Assembly (NCBI RefSeq): GCF_000385215.1
Contig: NZ_ARQK01000058.1
Span: forward strand, 62,001-126,000
Direction: 5' to 3'
Length of the DNA stretch: 64,000 bases
Origin: Thioalkalivibrio thiocyanoxidans ARh2
Lineage (GTDB): Bacteria; Pseudomonadota; Gammaproteobacteria; Ectothiorhodospirales; Ectothiorhodospiraceae
Under the pieces are notes generated by a model, which saw only the letters and a program-made list of their open reading frames with translations, ran no database searches and was not told the DNA's origin. Below, one piece after another: positions 17,228 to 25,161 of this stretch; position 1 is the first letter of the stretch; every line of letters starts with the position of its first letter. The position numbers were made by a program, and so were the translations under genes.

Positions 17228-17888
17228 GCCGCGCAGACTCTCGCCATCGAGCTCGGCAACAGCCTGCGCAACCGCTTCGTGGGTGCCATTGCCAGCGCCT
17301 CTTCCGGCGAACTGGAGCCCCACTTCGCGGCCGAGCCGCTGGAGGTGGAGCAGGATTTCTTCATCCGTGTGGGCGAGCGCGAGCCGGTGGAGGTCCCTGC
17401 AGGCCGCTATCGCACGCCGCAGGAGCTGGCGACCGCGATCGACCGCGCCCTGGGATCAACCGGGCGCGCTCCTGACCGACGACGGCCGGCTGAACCTGAT
17501 CGCCCGCGAGACCCTGACGATCTTGGGTGAGACCGCCATCGACAAACTCGGGCTGCCGGCCACCACCCAGCCCGGGGGGAGCCTGAACGATGCCGACCTG
17601 ACCTCGCGCCAGGGGGCCAGCGACGCCCGTTGACGGCTGGATGCCGCGCTGGCTGCGGTCAACGCGCGGCGCAGCCAGTTCGGGGCCATCCAGAACCGCT
17701 TCGAGTCGACCATTGCCCACCTGGGCATTACCAGCGACAACCTGGCAGCGGCCCGCAGCCGCATCCTGGACACCGATTACGCGGCCGAGGTCACCCGCCT
17801 GGTGCGCGCCCGGATCCTGCAACAGGCCGGACTCGCCGTACTCGTTCAGGCCAACGCGCTACCACAGACCTTCCTGCGGCTGCTCCAG
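17228..17888 (+). pseudogene. Decayed flagellin (FliC) gene, 5' truncated, frameshifted, with an in-frame stop
   Basis: Three consecutive pieces read as flagellin. From 17228 to about 17455 one frame encodes an insert-domain segment (FFIRVGEREPVEVPAGRYRT then ELATAID). Near 17456 the reading moves to another frame (ALLTDDGRLNLIARETLTI) and stops at a TGA at 17631-17633. The same frame then continues with the highly conserved C-terminal D1/D0 helices: LDAALAAVNARRSQFGAIQN, RFESTIAHL, DTDYAAEVTRLVRARILQQA and LVQANALPQTFLRLLQ. The native stop after LLQ is missing and the conserved N-terminal D0/D1 half is absent. No flagellar gene is adjacent, so this is a dead copy that should make no functional filament. 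Confidence 0.88.
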
Positions 17889-17908
17889 TGGTCACGCAAG
17901 CGTCGCGC

Positions 17909-18811
17909 CTATTCTCCGGCCGGCCGCGCGGCCGCCCCGGTGAACTCCGGCCCCCGGACATCGTCGTCGGTCCAGCCACGATCCTGGTCACGACCGGTCA
18001 CCCACCACTCGTGCACGAACAGGCGGATCGGCCCGAGCACGCGCTCCTCGAAGCGCGAAGGAAGCGTGTACGGGCCGACGTCCTCGTAATCCAGGAAGGT
18101 TGTGTCGACGTGCGCATTCCGGGTCGGTTCGAAGCCTGTTAGGGTGATGTGCACCCGGTAGAGCCGATCGGTTTCGGGGTGGATCCACATCACCACCTGA
18201 TCTTCGTCCGCCTTGCCGAAGCCGGGCTGGATCGTCGCCAGCACACGACGATAGTCCACGCCATCCTCGCGGCGATCTTCCAGCCGCGTCATTGATATCG
18301 CGCGGTGCTTCACGAAGGTCGGTCCGTAGTGGAACAGCTTGCCGGCATCGGTGGTCATCGCAGTTGCGCGGATCCGATCCTCGTCATCGCTGCGCTCGCC
18401 GTTGTAGTACACGCGAATGTCGTCGCGCTGGCGGACTACCGTCTTGGTGCCCTCCGGACCCGTGTAATGAACCGCATAGAGCCCGTCCGCGGGGCGGTAG
18501 CGCTCCTCGCCCTGGCCGCGGTATCCACCATCCGCCACCAGTGGCTGAACCCGCTGCACCATCCGTCCCCACTCGCCATCAGTGGACTGGTTCAGGTCAC
18601 CGTCGTACTCGCGAAGATCCCCTCCATGGGCTGCCATGGCCCGGGCAAAGAGCTCCTCCGCTGTCAGCCCGTCAGCAAACTGCTTGGCGGGATCCGGGTC
18701 CGGGAAGGGCGTTGCACAACCCGCCAGCAGCGCAAGCGATGCCGCCAGGAACCACGGCCCCCGGCAGCAGATCCCGAACACCCGGAAAATCCGGTTGCTG
18801 GACGTTTTCAT
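17909..18811 (-). CDS. Outer-membrane-sorting-like (LolA/LolB fold) lipoprotein of unknown role
   Basis: Long N-terminal signal with lipobox LLAGC (Cys about 32). The mature 265 residues follow the pattern of LolA-like half-barrel proteins that bind acyl chains: AEELFARAMAAHGG near the start, strands such as RYRPADGLYAVHYTG and VYYNGERS, and a C-terminal LPSRFEERVLGPIRLFVHEW. No standard family name is certain. It stands alone between the flagellin remnant and the broken small gene. Location is probably the inner leaflet of the outer membrane, since the residue after Cys is Ala rather than Asp. Confidence 0.7.
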   Translation of the reverse strand: MKTSSNRIFRVFGICCRGPWFLAASLALLAGCATPFPDPDPAKQFADGLTAEELFARAMAAHGGDLREYDGDLNQSTDGEWGRMVQRVQPLVADGGYRGQGEERYRPADGLYAVHYTGPEGTKTVVRQRDDIRVYYNGERSDDEDRIRATAMTTDAGKLFHYGPTFVKHRAISMTRLEDRREDGVDYRRVLATIQPGFGKADEDQVVMWIHPETDRLYRVHITLTGFEPTRNAHVDTTFLDYEDVGPYTLPSRFEERVLGPIRLFVHEWWVTGRDQDRGWTDDDVRGPEFTGAAARPAGE

Positions 18812-19007
18812 GGTTCGGTCCTCGCGAATTCTGCATATCCTTTCTTATAGGGTGTCTGCATGGCGCATTCAACGCAGTCCGCATTGGCAATCCCTGGCGT
18901 GCACGAATTTGACGCGCCCCGGGGCAACATTCCTAACGTGGGTGTGTAGTGGTCAGGGAAGAAGCTGCACTTCCGAATCCACAGGGAAGGCAACAGGAGC
19001 ACGCCCA

Positions 19008-19325
19008 ATGCACCATTACGACAACGTCCCCACAGTGAACTGGGATGACGGACAGCACGCGATGTAGGCCAAGATGCAGGTCCTGAAAAAAGAACCCGTG
19101 GTACTCAATATGCCCGATGGCATGGACTGGACCGTCGACGACACCGCGTTCCATTGCCGCCAGGACGGCGAGGTGCTGATCGACTGCCAGGGCAGCGAAC
19201 TGCTGCGCCACCTTGCCCGGCGGAACGACCTGCCCGGACTGGAGCAGGTCGCGGAAGCCTGCGCCGAATCCAAGTCCCGCGTGGACCTGCACCCCACCCG
19301 CCAACGCATCGTGGTTCACGAGTAA
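19008..19325 (+). pseudogene. Small gene broken by an in-frame TAG; paralogue of the gene at 60105-60425
   Basis: A CAGGAG site precedes an ATG at 19008 that opens with MHHYDNVPTVNWDDGQHAM, then meets TAG at 19065-19067. The same frame continues (KMQVLKKEPVVLNMPDGMDWTV...) to a natural stop. The intact paralogue at 60 kb aligns on both sides of the stop: NIPTVDWQDGRNAG then VKFQVMHEEPVVLMMPSGMD. Hence the TAG is a nonsense change within one gene. Translation could restart at the ATG at 19074, giving 83 residues without the conserved N-terminal strand. The family has no function known to me; a pair of cysteines (HCRQ, DCQG) is shared with the paralogue. Confidence 0.75.
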
Positions 19326-19511
19326 TCCCCTTTCGCGCCCGAGGCCGTCGCCGCGCTTCGGGCGCTTCCACACCACCTGCTCGGACGGCCTCCATGCCTC
19401 CCTTGAACGTGTCAGCGTGCTGGACGGGCGGCCCCGCCCCCGCGCTCGGGCTTCCCGTCGGGTCAGCCGTCACCTATGCTTGAAGATTCATGAGGCAGGA
19501 AAGGGTGGGCC

Positions 19512-20189
19512 ATGGCCATCAGCAACCCGTTCCGCTACCCGCCAACCGACAACCGGCTTCCACGGCTCCTGCTTGCCGTTATTCTCGCCTGCCCCCCTGG
19601 GCTTGCCCTTGCCTCGGAACCGCGATTCACCCCCACCGACATCCTGAATTGGGAGAAAGAGGTGTTCGAGGGCGAGACGCAGTACGAGCCCGTCGAGATC
19701 GACGGGCGCGAGGCGCTCCACGCGCGTTGCGACAACAGCGCGTCCGGGCTGTACCTGAAAAAGACGATCGACCTCGAACGCACCCCCATCCTCGAGTGGA
19801 GCTGGCGCGTGGACGAGACATTCAGTGGCATTGACGAGACCACACGTGCCGGTGACGACTACCCGGCGCGCGTATACGTCGTGAAGGATGGCGGCCTCCT
19901 GCGCTGGCGCACCCGCGCGATCAACTACGTGTGGGCCAGCGAGAAACCGGAAGGTGCCGACTGGCCGAATGCCTACGCGAGCCAGGCCCGCATGCTCGCC
20001 GTGCGTTCCGGCGCGCCCGACGAAACCGGGCAATGGGTCACCGAGCGGCGCAATGTGCGCGAGGATTTCCGGCAGTTGCACGACCGCGAGATCGACACCA
20101 TCGATGCCGTCGCGATCATGACCGACTGCGACGACACCGAACGCACCATCGAGGCCTGGTACGGCAAGATTCGCTTCCTCCCGGAATAG
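19512..20189 (+). CDS. Exported DUF3047-family protein
   Basis: A Sec signal (residues 1-35, ending ALA-S) precedes about 190 residues with the DUF3047 pattern: ASGLYLKKTIDLERTPILEWSWRVD, the YPARVYVV strand, and IDAVAIMTDCDDTERTIEAWYGKI close to the end. DUF3047 proteins are periplasmic beta-sandwich proteins without an assigned activity. It is a single gene, followed by 265 bp before the EAL-domain gene on the same strand. Confidence 0.82.
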   Translation: MAISNPFRYPPTDNRLPRLLLAVILACPPGLALASEPRFTPTDILNWEKEVFEGETQYEPVEIDGREALHARCDNSASGLYLKKTIDLERTPILEWSWRVDETFSGIDETTRAGDDYPARVYVVKDGGLLRWRTRAINYVWASEKPEGADWPNAYASQARMLAVRSGAPDETGQWVTERRNVREDFRQLHDREIDTIDAVAIMTDCDDTERTIEAWYGKIRFLPE

Positions 20190-20454
20190 CCTCGCCCGCG
20201 ATGGCGCCGGTCCAGCAGATCGCCCGCATCCTGCAGACTCCGCGCCCCTGCCACGCCCATGTTCACAGCTCGGGACAGCACGTGATTTACATCTGCACCC
20301 GGCACAGGGACGCATGGCTCGCACTTGCTGTGGGCTGTACTAGACTCCAGACAACTCCGAGCGCGACATTATTTCAGAACCTCTGACTTCCTGAAGCCGC
20401 CGTGGCGGGCACCGCCCCATGGATGGGCCGGCGGCAACCAGCAAGGAGCTCCCG

Positions 20455-21738
20455 ATGTCCAGGTCCGACTCGGCACCTCTCCAGGCAAACGGGTCCTGGT
20501 ATTCCGAATACCTGGCGCGCACCACGCTCCGCTCCTGGGTCGGGATGTCCTTTGTCTCCGCGACGCTCATTATTGTCGGGGGCCTCCTGCTTTCCTGGCT
20601 GATCCCCTACCTGGCGGGCGGTGCCGACCGCATCGTGCCGCACCTCTACTACGTGCCGATCCTGTTTGCCGCCGCGCGCTTTGGCCCAGGCGCCGCCCTG
20701 ATCGTGGCGCTGGTAGCCGGTGTGCTGGCCGGCCCCCTGACCTACGTGGATGTCGCAACGGCCACCGCCCAGGAGACCGAACGCTGGCTGACGCGCACGG
20801 CATTCTTCGTTGGGATCGGGCAATTGATGGCCTGGCTGGTCATTCCCGCGCTGCGCCCGGTCACCGAGGAGCTGCGGCGCATGCGCCAGGAGTTCGACAT
20901 TCGGCGAGGTCTGAAGCACAACGAGTTCTTTCTGCGCTACCAGCCGATCTACTCGATCCGCCAGCGCCGTTTTGTCGGAGTCGAGGCACTGATCCGCTGG
21001 CAACACCCGGTACACGGGGAGCTCACCCCGGCGGACTTCCTCGACGTGGCTGAGGATTCTTCTCTGATACACGATATCGGGGAGTTGGTAGTCGCCGAGG
21101 CCTGTCGACAGACCGAAGAGTGGAAGAACCACGCTCAGGCGCAGGGCCGCGAGCCCTGGTATACCGCGATCAATCTCTCCGCCCGGGACCTGATCCGCCC
21201 CGAACTCGCATACGATGTCGCTCGCGCGCTCAAGCGACACCACTTGCCGCCCGACCTCCTGACCATCGAACTCACCGAGACCGTGCTCGTGCTCGAGGAC
21301 GCCAAACCCGCCCTCGCGGCCCTGAAGCATCTGGGAGTGCATCTCGCCATCGACGACTTCGGCACCGGGTATTCATCCCTCGCCTACCTCAACCGGTTTC
21401 CGATCGACACGCTCAAGCTCGACCGTCAGCTTGTTTCCAACCTTGGCCACGATCCCTCGGCCGCTGATCTCGCGCGAGGCATCGCACTGCTGGCCGGCTC
21501 ACTTGGCCTGACGACCGTGGCCGAGGGCATCGAGACACGGCACCAGATCGAACTGAGCCGGGAACTCGGGTTCGACCGCATCCAGGGGTTTTACTTCGCC
21601 CGACCCCTGCAAGCGGACGAGGTCCCATCCCTGCTGCTGCTCGAGGCGGTTGACCCTGATAACCCCCCGACGCCGCGCAGCAGCCCTCACACAATGAACC
21701 CCAGCGGGCAAAGCCTCCGCCGGGGTCCTGGGAGATAG
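20455..21738 (+). CDS. Integral-membrane c-di-GMP phosphodiesterase (EAL domain)
   Basis: AAGGAG stands six bases before the ATG. The N-terminal 140 residues carry about three to four membrane helices (GMSFVSATLIIVGGLLLSWL, LYYVPILFAAARFGPGAALI, VGIGQLMAWLVIPAL) resembling a DUF4118/MASE-like sensor. A short helix leads into an EAL domain (about 155-405) with all key residues: EALIRW, NLSARD, ELTET, DDFGTGYSSL, KLDR and EGIETRHQ. It should cleave c-di-GMP. It lacks a GGDEF partner domain and has no neighbour that names its signal. Confidence 0.9.
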   Translation: MSRSDSAPLQANGSWYSEYLARTTLRSWVGMSFVSATLIIVGGLLLSWLIPYLAGGADRIVPHLYYVPILFAAARFGPGAALIVALVAGVLAGPLTYVDVATATAQETERWLTRTAFFVGIGQLMAWLVIPALRPVTEELRRMRQEFDIRRGLKHNEFFLRYQPIYSIRQRRFVGVEALIRWQHPVHGELTPADFLDVAEDSSLIHDIGELVVAEACRQTEEWKNHAQAQGREPWYTAINLSARDLIRPELAYDVARALKRHHLPPDLLTIELTETVLVLEDAKPALAALKHLGVHLAIDDFGTGYSSLAYLNRFPIDTLKLDRQLVSNLGHDPSAADLARGIALLAGSLGLTTVAEGIETRHQIELSRELGFDRIQGFYFARPLQADEVPSLLLLEAVDPDNPPTPRSSPHTMNPSGQSLRRGPGR

Positions 21739-21759
21739 CAGGCGTAGTGCTTGTGCAGG

Positions 21760-22155
21760 TTACGAACCCTTCGCAATCTCGGCGAATTGCTCCCCGAGAT
21801 CGCTGTCGTTGTCGATCAGGTAGGCAATATCCTGGTATTCCTCGACCGTCAGGTCCTCATCCTCAATCGCTGCCACCATTTCGTCGTTGGCTTCGTCACG
21901 CAGTTCCTGGGCGTCCTCGCCCTCCGCCTCCGCGATGTCGTCCGCGTATTCAGCGCGGATGTCCTGAGCGGCATGCGCCGCAGCCAGGAAGCTCTCCAGA
22001 TCGCTTTCACTGACATCGTCGGCGAACATTTCGGGATCATCCGTCCATTCCTGCTCGAACACCGTCGGGTCCTCTGCGGCCGCCGTGCTCGCACCGCCCA
22101 GGGCAAGGCCCAGGGCCAGCGCGATCGAATATGCGGTACCGGTCTTGTGTCCCAT
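21760..22155 (-). CDS. Exported DUF4168-family protein
   Basis: AGGAGG six bases before the ATG, a Sec signal (residues 1-27, cleavage at AAA-E), then about 100 acidic residues predicted as helices: DVSESDLESFLAAAHAAQDI and LTVEEYQDIAYLIDNDSDL. This is the DUF4168 arrangement, in which a first helix with the SDxxLxSF pattern pairs with a C-terminal SVEEYNxI-like helix. The role in the periplasm is not established. It is tail to tail with the EAL-domain gene, with 21 bp between stops. Confidence 0.78.
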   Translation of the reverse strand: MGHKTGTAYSIALALGLALGGASTAAAEDPTVFEQEWTDDPEMFADDVSESDLESFLAAAHAAQDIRAEYADDIAEAEGEDAQELRDEANDEMVAAIEDEDLTVEEYQDIAYLIDNDSDLGEQFAEIAKGS

Positions 22156-22441
22156 CGTGCGCCTCCTGCTGCTTCAGATCGGTTGGCTTTTGATGGCCCG
22201 TCGCGATTGCTCGGGCCTTGGTCCAAAGCAAAGCAGGCTCCGTGCCAAAACGACCTGATCTCGGAAACTCGCGCCAGCAGGCGCTTTCAGCCTTAGGGCA
22301 CCGCGAGCAAGTTGAACACCATCACACTTGCAGATGCGTCATTTCGACACATGCATCGCCTCGACCCGTGTCGCCACGACCCAGACACGAGGCGCTTTCG
22401 ATACCGGTCTCATGGCGTCACAAACGCCGGTCATGCACGTG

Positions 22442-23173
22442 TCATGAGCCGAAATAGTCCCGCAGGAGTTGCGTCGTACGTGCAGCCGGGTCCTCGCGGA
22501 TGCGGCGTTCCTCGTCCGCCAGGATGGTAAACAGGCCATCCAGCGCGTGATCCGTCACATAGCGGTCGAGATCCACATCCAGATCGGCCAGGCCGGGGAT
22601 ACGGCTGGCTGCATCGCGCAGCGGCTGGTACACCCGGTACACCCCGGCACCTTCCATGTGCTCGCGCACCACGGGCGCATAGCGCTCGCGCAGATCCGAC
22701 TCGGACGCACCGCGCAGGTACTGGGTCGCGGCATCGTCATCACCGCGCAGAACCGCGTGAACGTCGGACGGGTGCATGTCGCGAATCGCATTCACGAACA
22801 CCGGAGTCGCCTCGCGTGCGGCGGCCTCTGCGGCCCGGTTCATGCGCCGTTCGAGATCATCGACCTGGTTGCCCAGTCCGGCGCTGCGCAGCACATCCCC
22901 TGCCTGCCGCAACTCCTGCGGCAGACCGATCCGTATGGCCTGGTTGCCCCAATAGCCGTCCTCCCGCCCCGTGCGTTCCACGGTTCGTTCGGTGCCGACT
23001 CGAAGGGCCTCGCGGATCGCCTCTTCCGCCCGGTCTCCTCCACTCCCCTCGCCATTCAAGCCGAAGTCGCGGACATCCAGGCCTGCGCAGGCCGAGAGGA
23101 GAAACGGCAGGCACAGCAACAACAAGAGCGGCGAATGACGCATGCGGAAGCTCCGGGAAAAGGGTACGGACAT
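22442..23173 (-). CDS. DUF4197-family lipoprotein
   Basis: GAGGTG lies five bases before the ATG at 23173 (a second ATG at 23143 is possible). The signal ends in lipobox LLSAC. The mature protein of about 215 residues is helical with DUF4197 landmarks: AIREALRVGTERTVE, a YWGNQAIRIGLPQELRQA segment, FVNAIRDM, and DHALDGLFTILADEERRIREDP near the C terminus. These are widespread periplasmic lipoproteins with no assigned role. It is divergent from the alpha/beta hydrolase gene with 78 bp between starts. Confidence 0.85.
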   Translation of the reverse strand: MSVPFSRSFRMRHSPLLLLLCLPFLLSACAGLDVRDFGLNGEGSGGDRAEEAIREALRVGTERTVERTGREDGYWGNQAIRIGLPQELRQAGDVLRSAGLGNQVDDLERRMNRAAEAAAREATPVFVNAIRDMHPSDVHAVLRGDDDAATQYLRGASESDLRERYAPVVREHMEGAGVYRVYQPLRDAASRIPGLADLDVDLDRYVTDHALDGLFTILADEERRIREDPAARTTQLLRDYFGS

Positions 23174-23251
23174 GATACACCTCGCCCCACGCACACTCCG
23201 TGGCCGGTCCACCACATCCGGCACCGGGCGGCCCTTGCGATCCGCGCGCGC

Positions 23252-24445
23252 ATGCCCAATCGTTACAATATGACCCGCCAATCGCGCCGCCGAACACGCT
23301 CCCGCAAGCGGCTGTACGCAGCCGCTCTGGTGATCGGCTTGCCGGTACTCGCGTTCCTCGCCTGGGTCACCTGGACCGAACAGCATCCGGAACAGGAGCG
23401 CGAACTGCGCCTGGAGGTCCAGGACCGCCTGCACGAATGGTTTCCGGAGATCATGGCGCTGCCCGATGACCTCCGCGGCTTTGTTCCGCGATCCTCGGTC
23501 TTCGATGATGACGTCCACCCCGAGGTCGTCATGCTGCACGGCCTCGACGAGCCCGGGGATATCTGGGACACGCTTGCACCTGCCCTCGACACGGCCGGCA
23601 TCAATGGCTGGGAGTTTCGGTATCCTAACGATCAGGCGATTGATCGAAGTGCCGACCTCCTGGCCGAATACTGGGAAACGCTGGATACCGACCAGCCGAT
23701 CATTCTGGTCGGGCACAGCATGGGCGGCCTGGTGATCCGCGACTTTGTCACCCGCTGGAGACACCCGGTCGACGAAGCTCCACGTGTCGAAGGACCGCCC
23801 ATTGCGGGCGTGATCCTGGTCGCCACACCCAACCAGGGCTCTGACTGGGCGCGCCTGCGGGTCTGGCTCGAGGTCCGCGAATGGCTCGCCGACATACGTG
23901 AGCAGCGCTTTTCGCTTTTCGCCGGGCTGCGCGACGGCACGGGAGCGGCCAAGATCGATCTGCGGCCCGACAGCGAATTTCTGGCGGATCTGAATCGGCG
24001 CCCCTGGCCGGAGGGTATCCTGGTACAGATCATCGGCGGCCTCGTGCCGGAACCGACACCGGCGATGGAGGCCAGCCTGCAGGCCCTGAGCGAGCAGTTC
24101 GGCATCGAAGACCTGCCCGAACGCATCGAAGACTGGTGGGAAGACACCAGCGAAGGCCTGGGCGACGGGGTCGTGCCGATCGAGTCCCTGTCACTGGAGG
24201 GCCACCCCGAACCCCTGATCCTGGAGGCCTCGCACCGCGGTCTCCTGGTTCCCGGTCCGCTGACGGAATACCCCCCGGCGATCGAACCGATCCTGCATAT
24301 CCTGTTCGACTGGCGGGGCGAAGAACCGCCAGTCGCACCCGTCTTCCCTGAGCGGACGTCAGATGCCCAGCTCCCGCAGGACCTGGTCGATCCGCGGCAC
24401 CAGATGCACATGCGGCGAGTCCTTGCGCACCAGAAGATGCATTGA
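23252..24445 (+). CDS. Membrane-anchored alpha/beta hydrolase (lipase-like)
   Basis: A basic N terminus and one membrane helix (about 25-45) anchor a periplasmic alpha/beta-hydrolase. HGLDEPGDIW holds the oxyanion-hole region, GHSMGG the nucleophile Ser, and ATPNQGSDWARL the segment typical of PGAP1/LipA-type lipases. A late Asp (GDGVVP) and His (ASHRGLL) complete a plausible triad. The start could be 23252 or 23270; neither has a good ribosome binding site. The last 28 codons overlap the end of the convergent binding-protein gene by 87 bp. Confidence 0.8.
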   Translation: MPNRYNMTRQSRRRTRSRKRLYAAALVIGLPVLAFLAWVTWTEQHPEQERELRLEVQDRLHEWFPEIMALPDDLRGFVPRSSVFDDDVHPEVVMLHGLDEPGDIWDTLAPALDTAGINGWEFRYPNDQAIDRSADLLAEYWETLDTDQPIILVGHSMGGLVIRDFVTRWRHPVDEAPRVEGPPIAGVILVATPNQGSDWARLRVWLEVREWLADIREQRFSLFAGLRDGTGAAKIDLRPDSEFLADLNRRPWPEGILVQIIGGLVPEPTPAMEASLQALSEQFGIEDLPERIEDWWEDTSEGLGDGVVPIESLSLEGHPEPLILEASHRGLLVPGPLTEYPPAIEPILHILFDWRGEEPPVAPVFPERTSDAQLPQDLVDPRHQMHMRRVLAHQKMH

Positions 24446-25096
24446 TGTCACATCCAGCACGTTCGACGAGGCCACCAGTCGCTCCAGCGAATCCGCCTCG
24501 TGGGGATAGGCCCGCTTCAGTTCCCGGATGGTGTGCTCGGTCACCTCGCTCATGTTGATCAGCACGTCGCCTTCGCCGGCCGCCAGACGCCGCAGGGTTT
24601 CCGAAAGCGTACCTTCGCGCTGCACGTCCAGGCCCTCCAGGTTGGCCTTGCCCCAGCCGTTGCCGGCGTAGTCCAGCACGCGGTAACCGGCAAAGTCCTC
24701 CAGGCGTTCCTTGGCCAGCAATTCATCGCGCTCGGGATGATCCTCACGCACGAAGGCCACCCATTCCGGCTCGGCCAGCGCAACTTCGCTCGCGACCAGG
24801 TATTCCTCGCGCTCCGGCGTCATGGTGGTGATGATCGCGTCGGCCTTGCCCTCCTTCACCAGGCGCTGCGCCTCTTCCCATTCGTGGGGCTCGTGGCGCA
24901 GCGGAACCCATAGATGGGCAAAGGCCTCCTGCATCAACTGGACATAGTGCCCGACGAAGCGCCCGTCGCGGTCAATCCAGCCATACGGCGCCTCATCCCG
25001 ATCGCCTGCGATATAAAACGCCTCACGGTCTTCCGCCAGGGCCGGCGTCGCCAACATGCCCAGCAGAACGAAACTCGACATCAGCCTTCCAAACAT
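24359..25096 (-). CDS. Periplasmic substrate-binding protein, family 3 (amino-acid type)
   Basis: GGGAGGGACGG precedes the ATG at 25096. A Sec signal (residues 1-22, ALA-E) is followed by the two-lobed family 3 fold: APYGWIDRDGRFVGHYVQLMQEAF is the opening motif, ADAIITTMTPEREEYLVAS is the classic ligand-site segment, then LLAKERLEDFAGYRVLDY. No ABC permease or ATPase is adjacent, so it may act with a sensor or as an orphan binding protein. The ligand is unknown. It lies directly downstream of the flavodoxin/UbiA fusion gene on the same strand. Confidence 0.85.
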   Translation of the reverse strand: MFGRLMSSFVLLGMLATPALAEDREAFYIAGDRDEAPYGWIDRDGRFVGHYVQLMQEAFAHLWVPLRHEPHEWEEAQRLVKEGKADAIITTMTPEREEYLVASEVALAEPEWVAFVREDHPERDELLAKERLEDFAGYRVLDYAGNGWGKANLEGLDVQREGTLSETLRRLAAGEGDVLINMSEVTEHTIRELKRAYPHEADSLERLVASSNVLDVTSMHLLVRKDSPHVHLVPRIDQVLRELGI

Positions 25097-25161
25097 CTTC
25101 CGTCCCTCCCCAGCACGAACACCCGTCTCCGCATCGGCCATGGCGCCGGCCTTCTGCTCAA

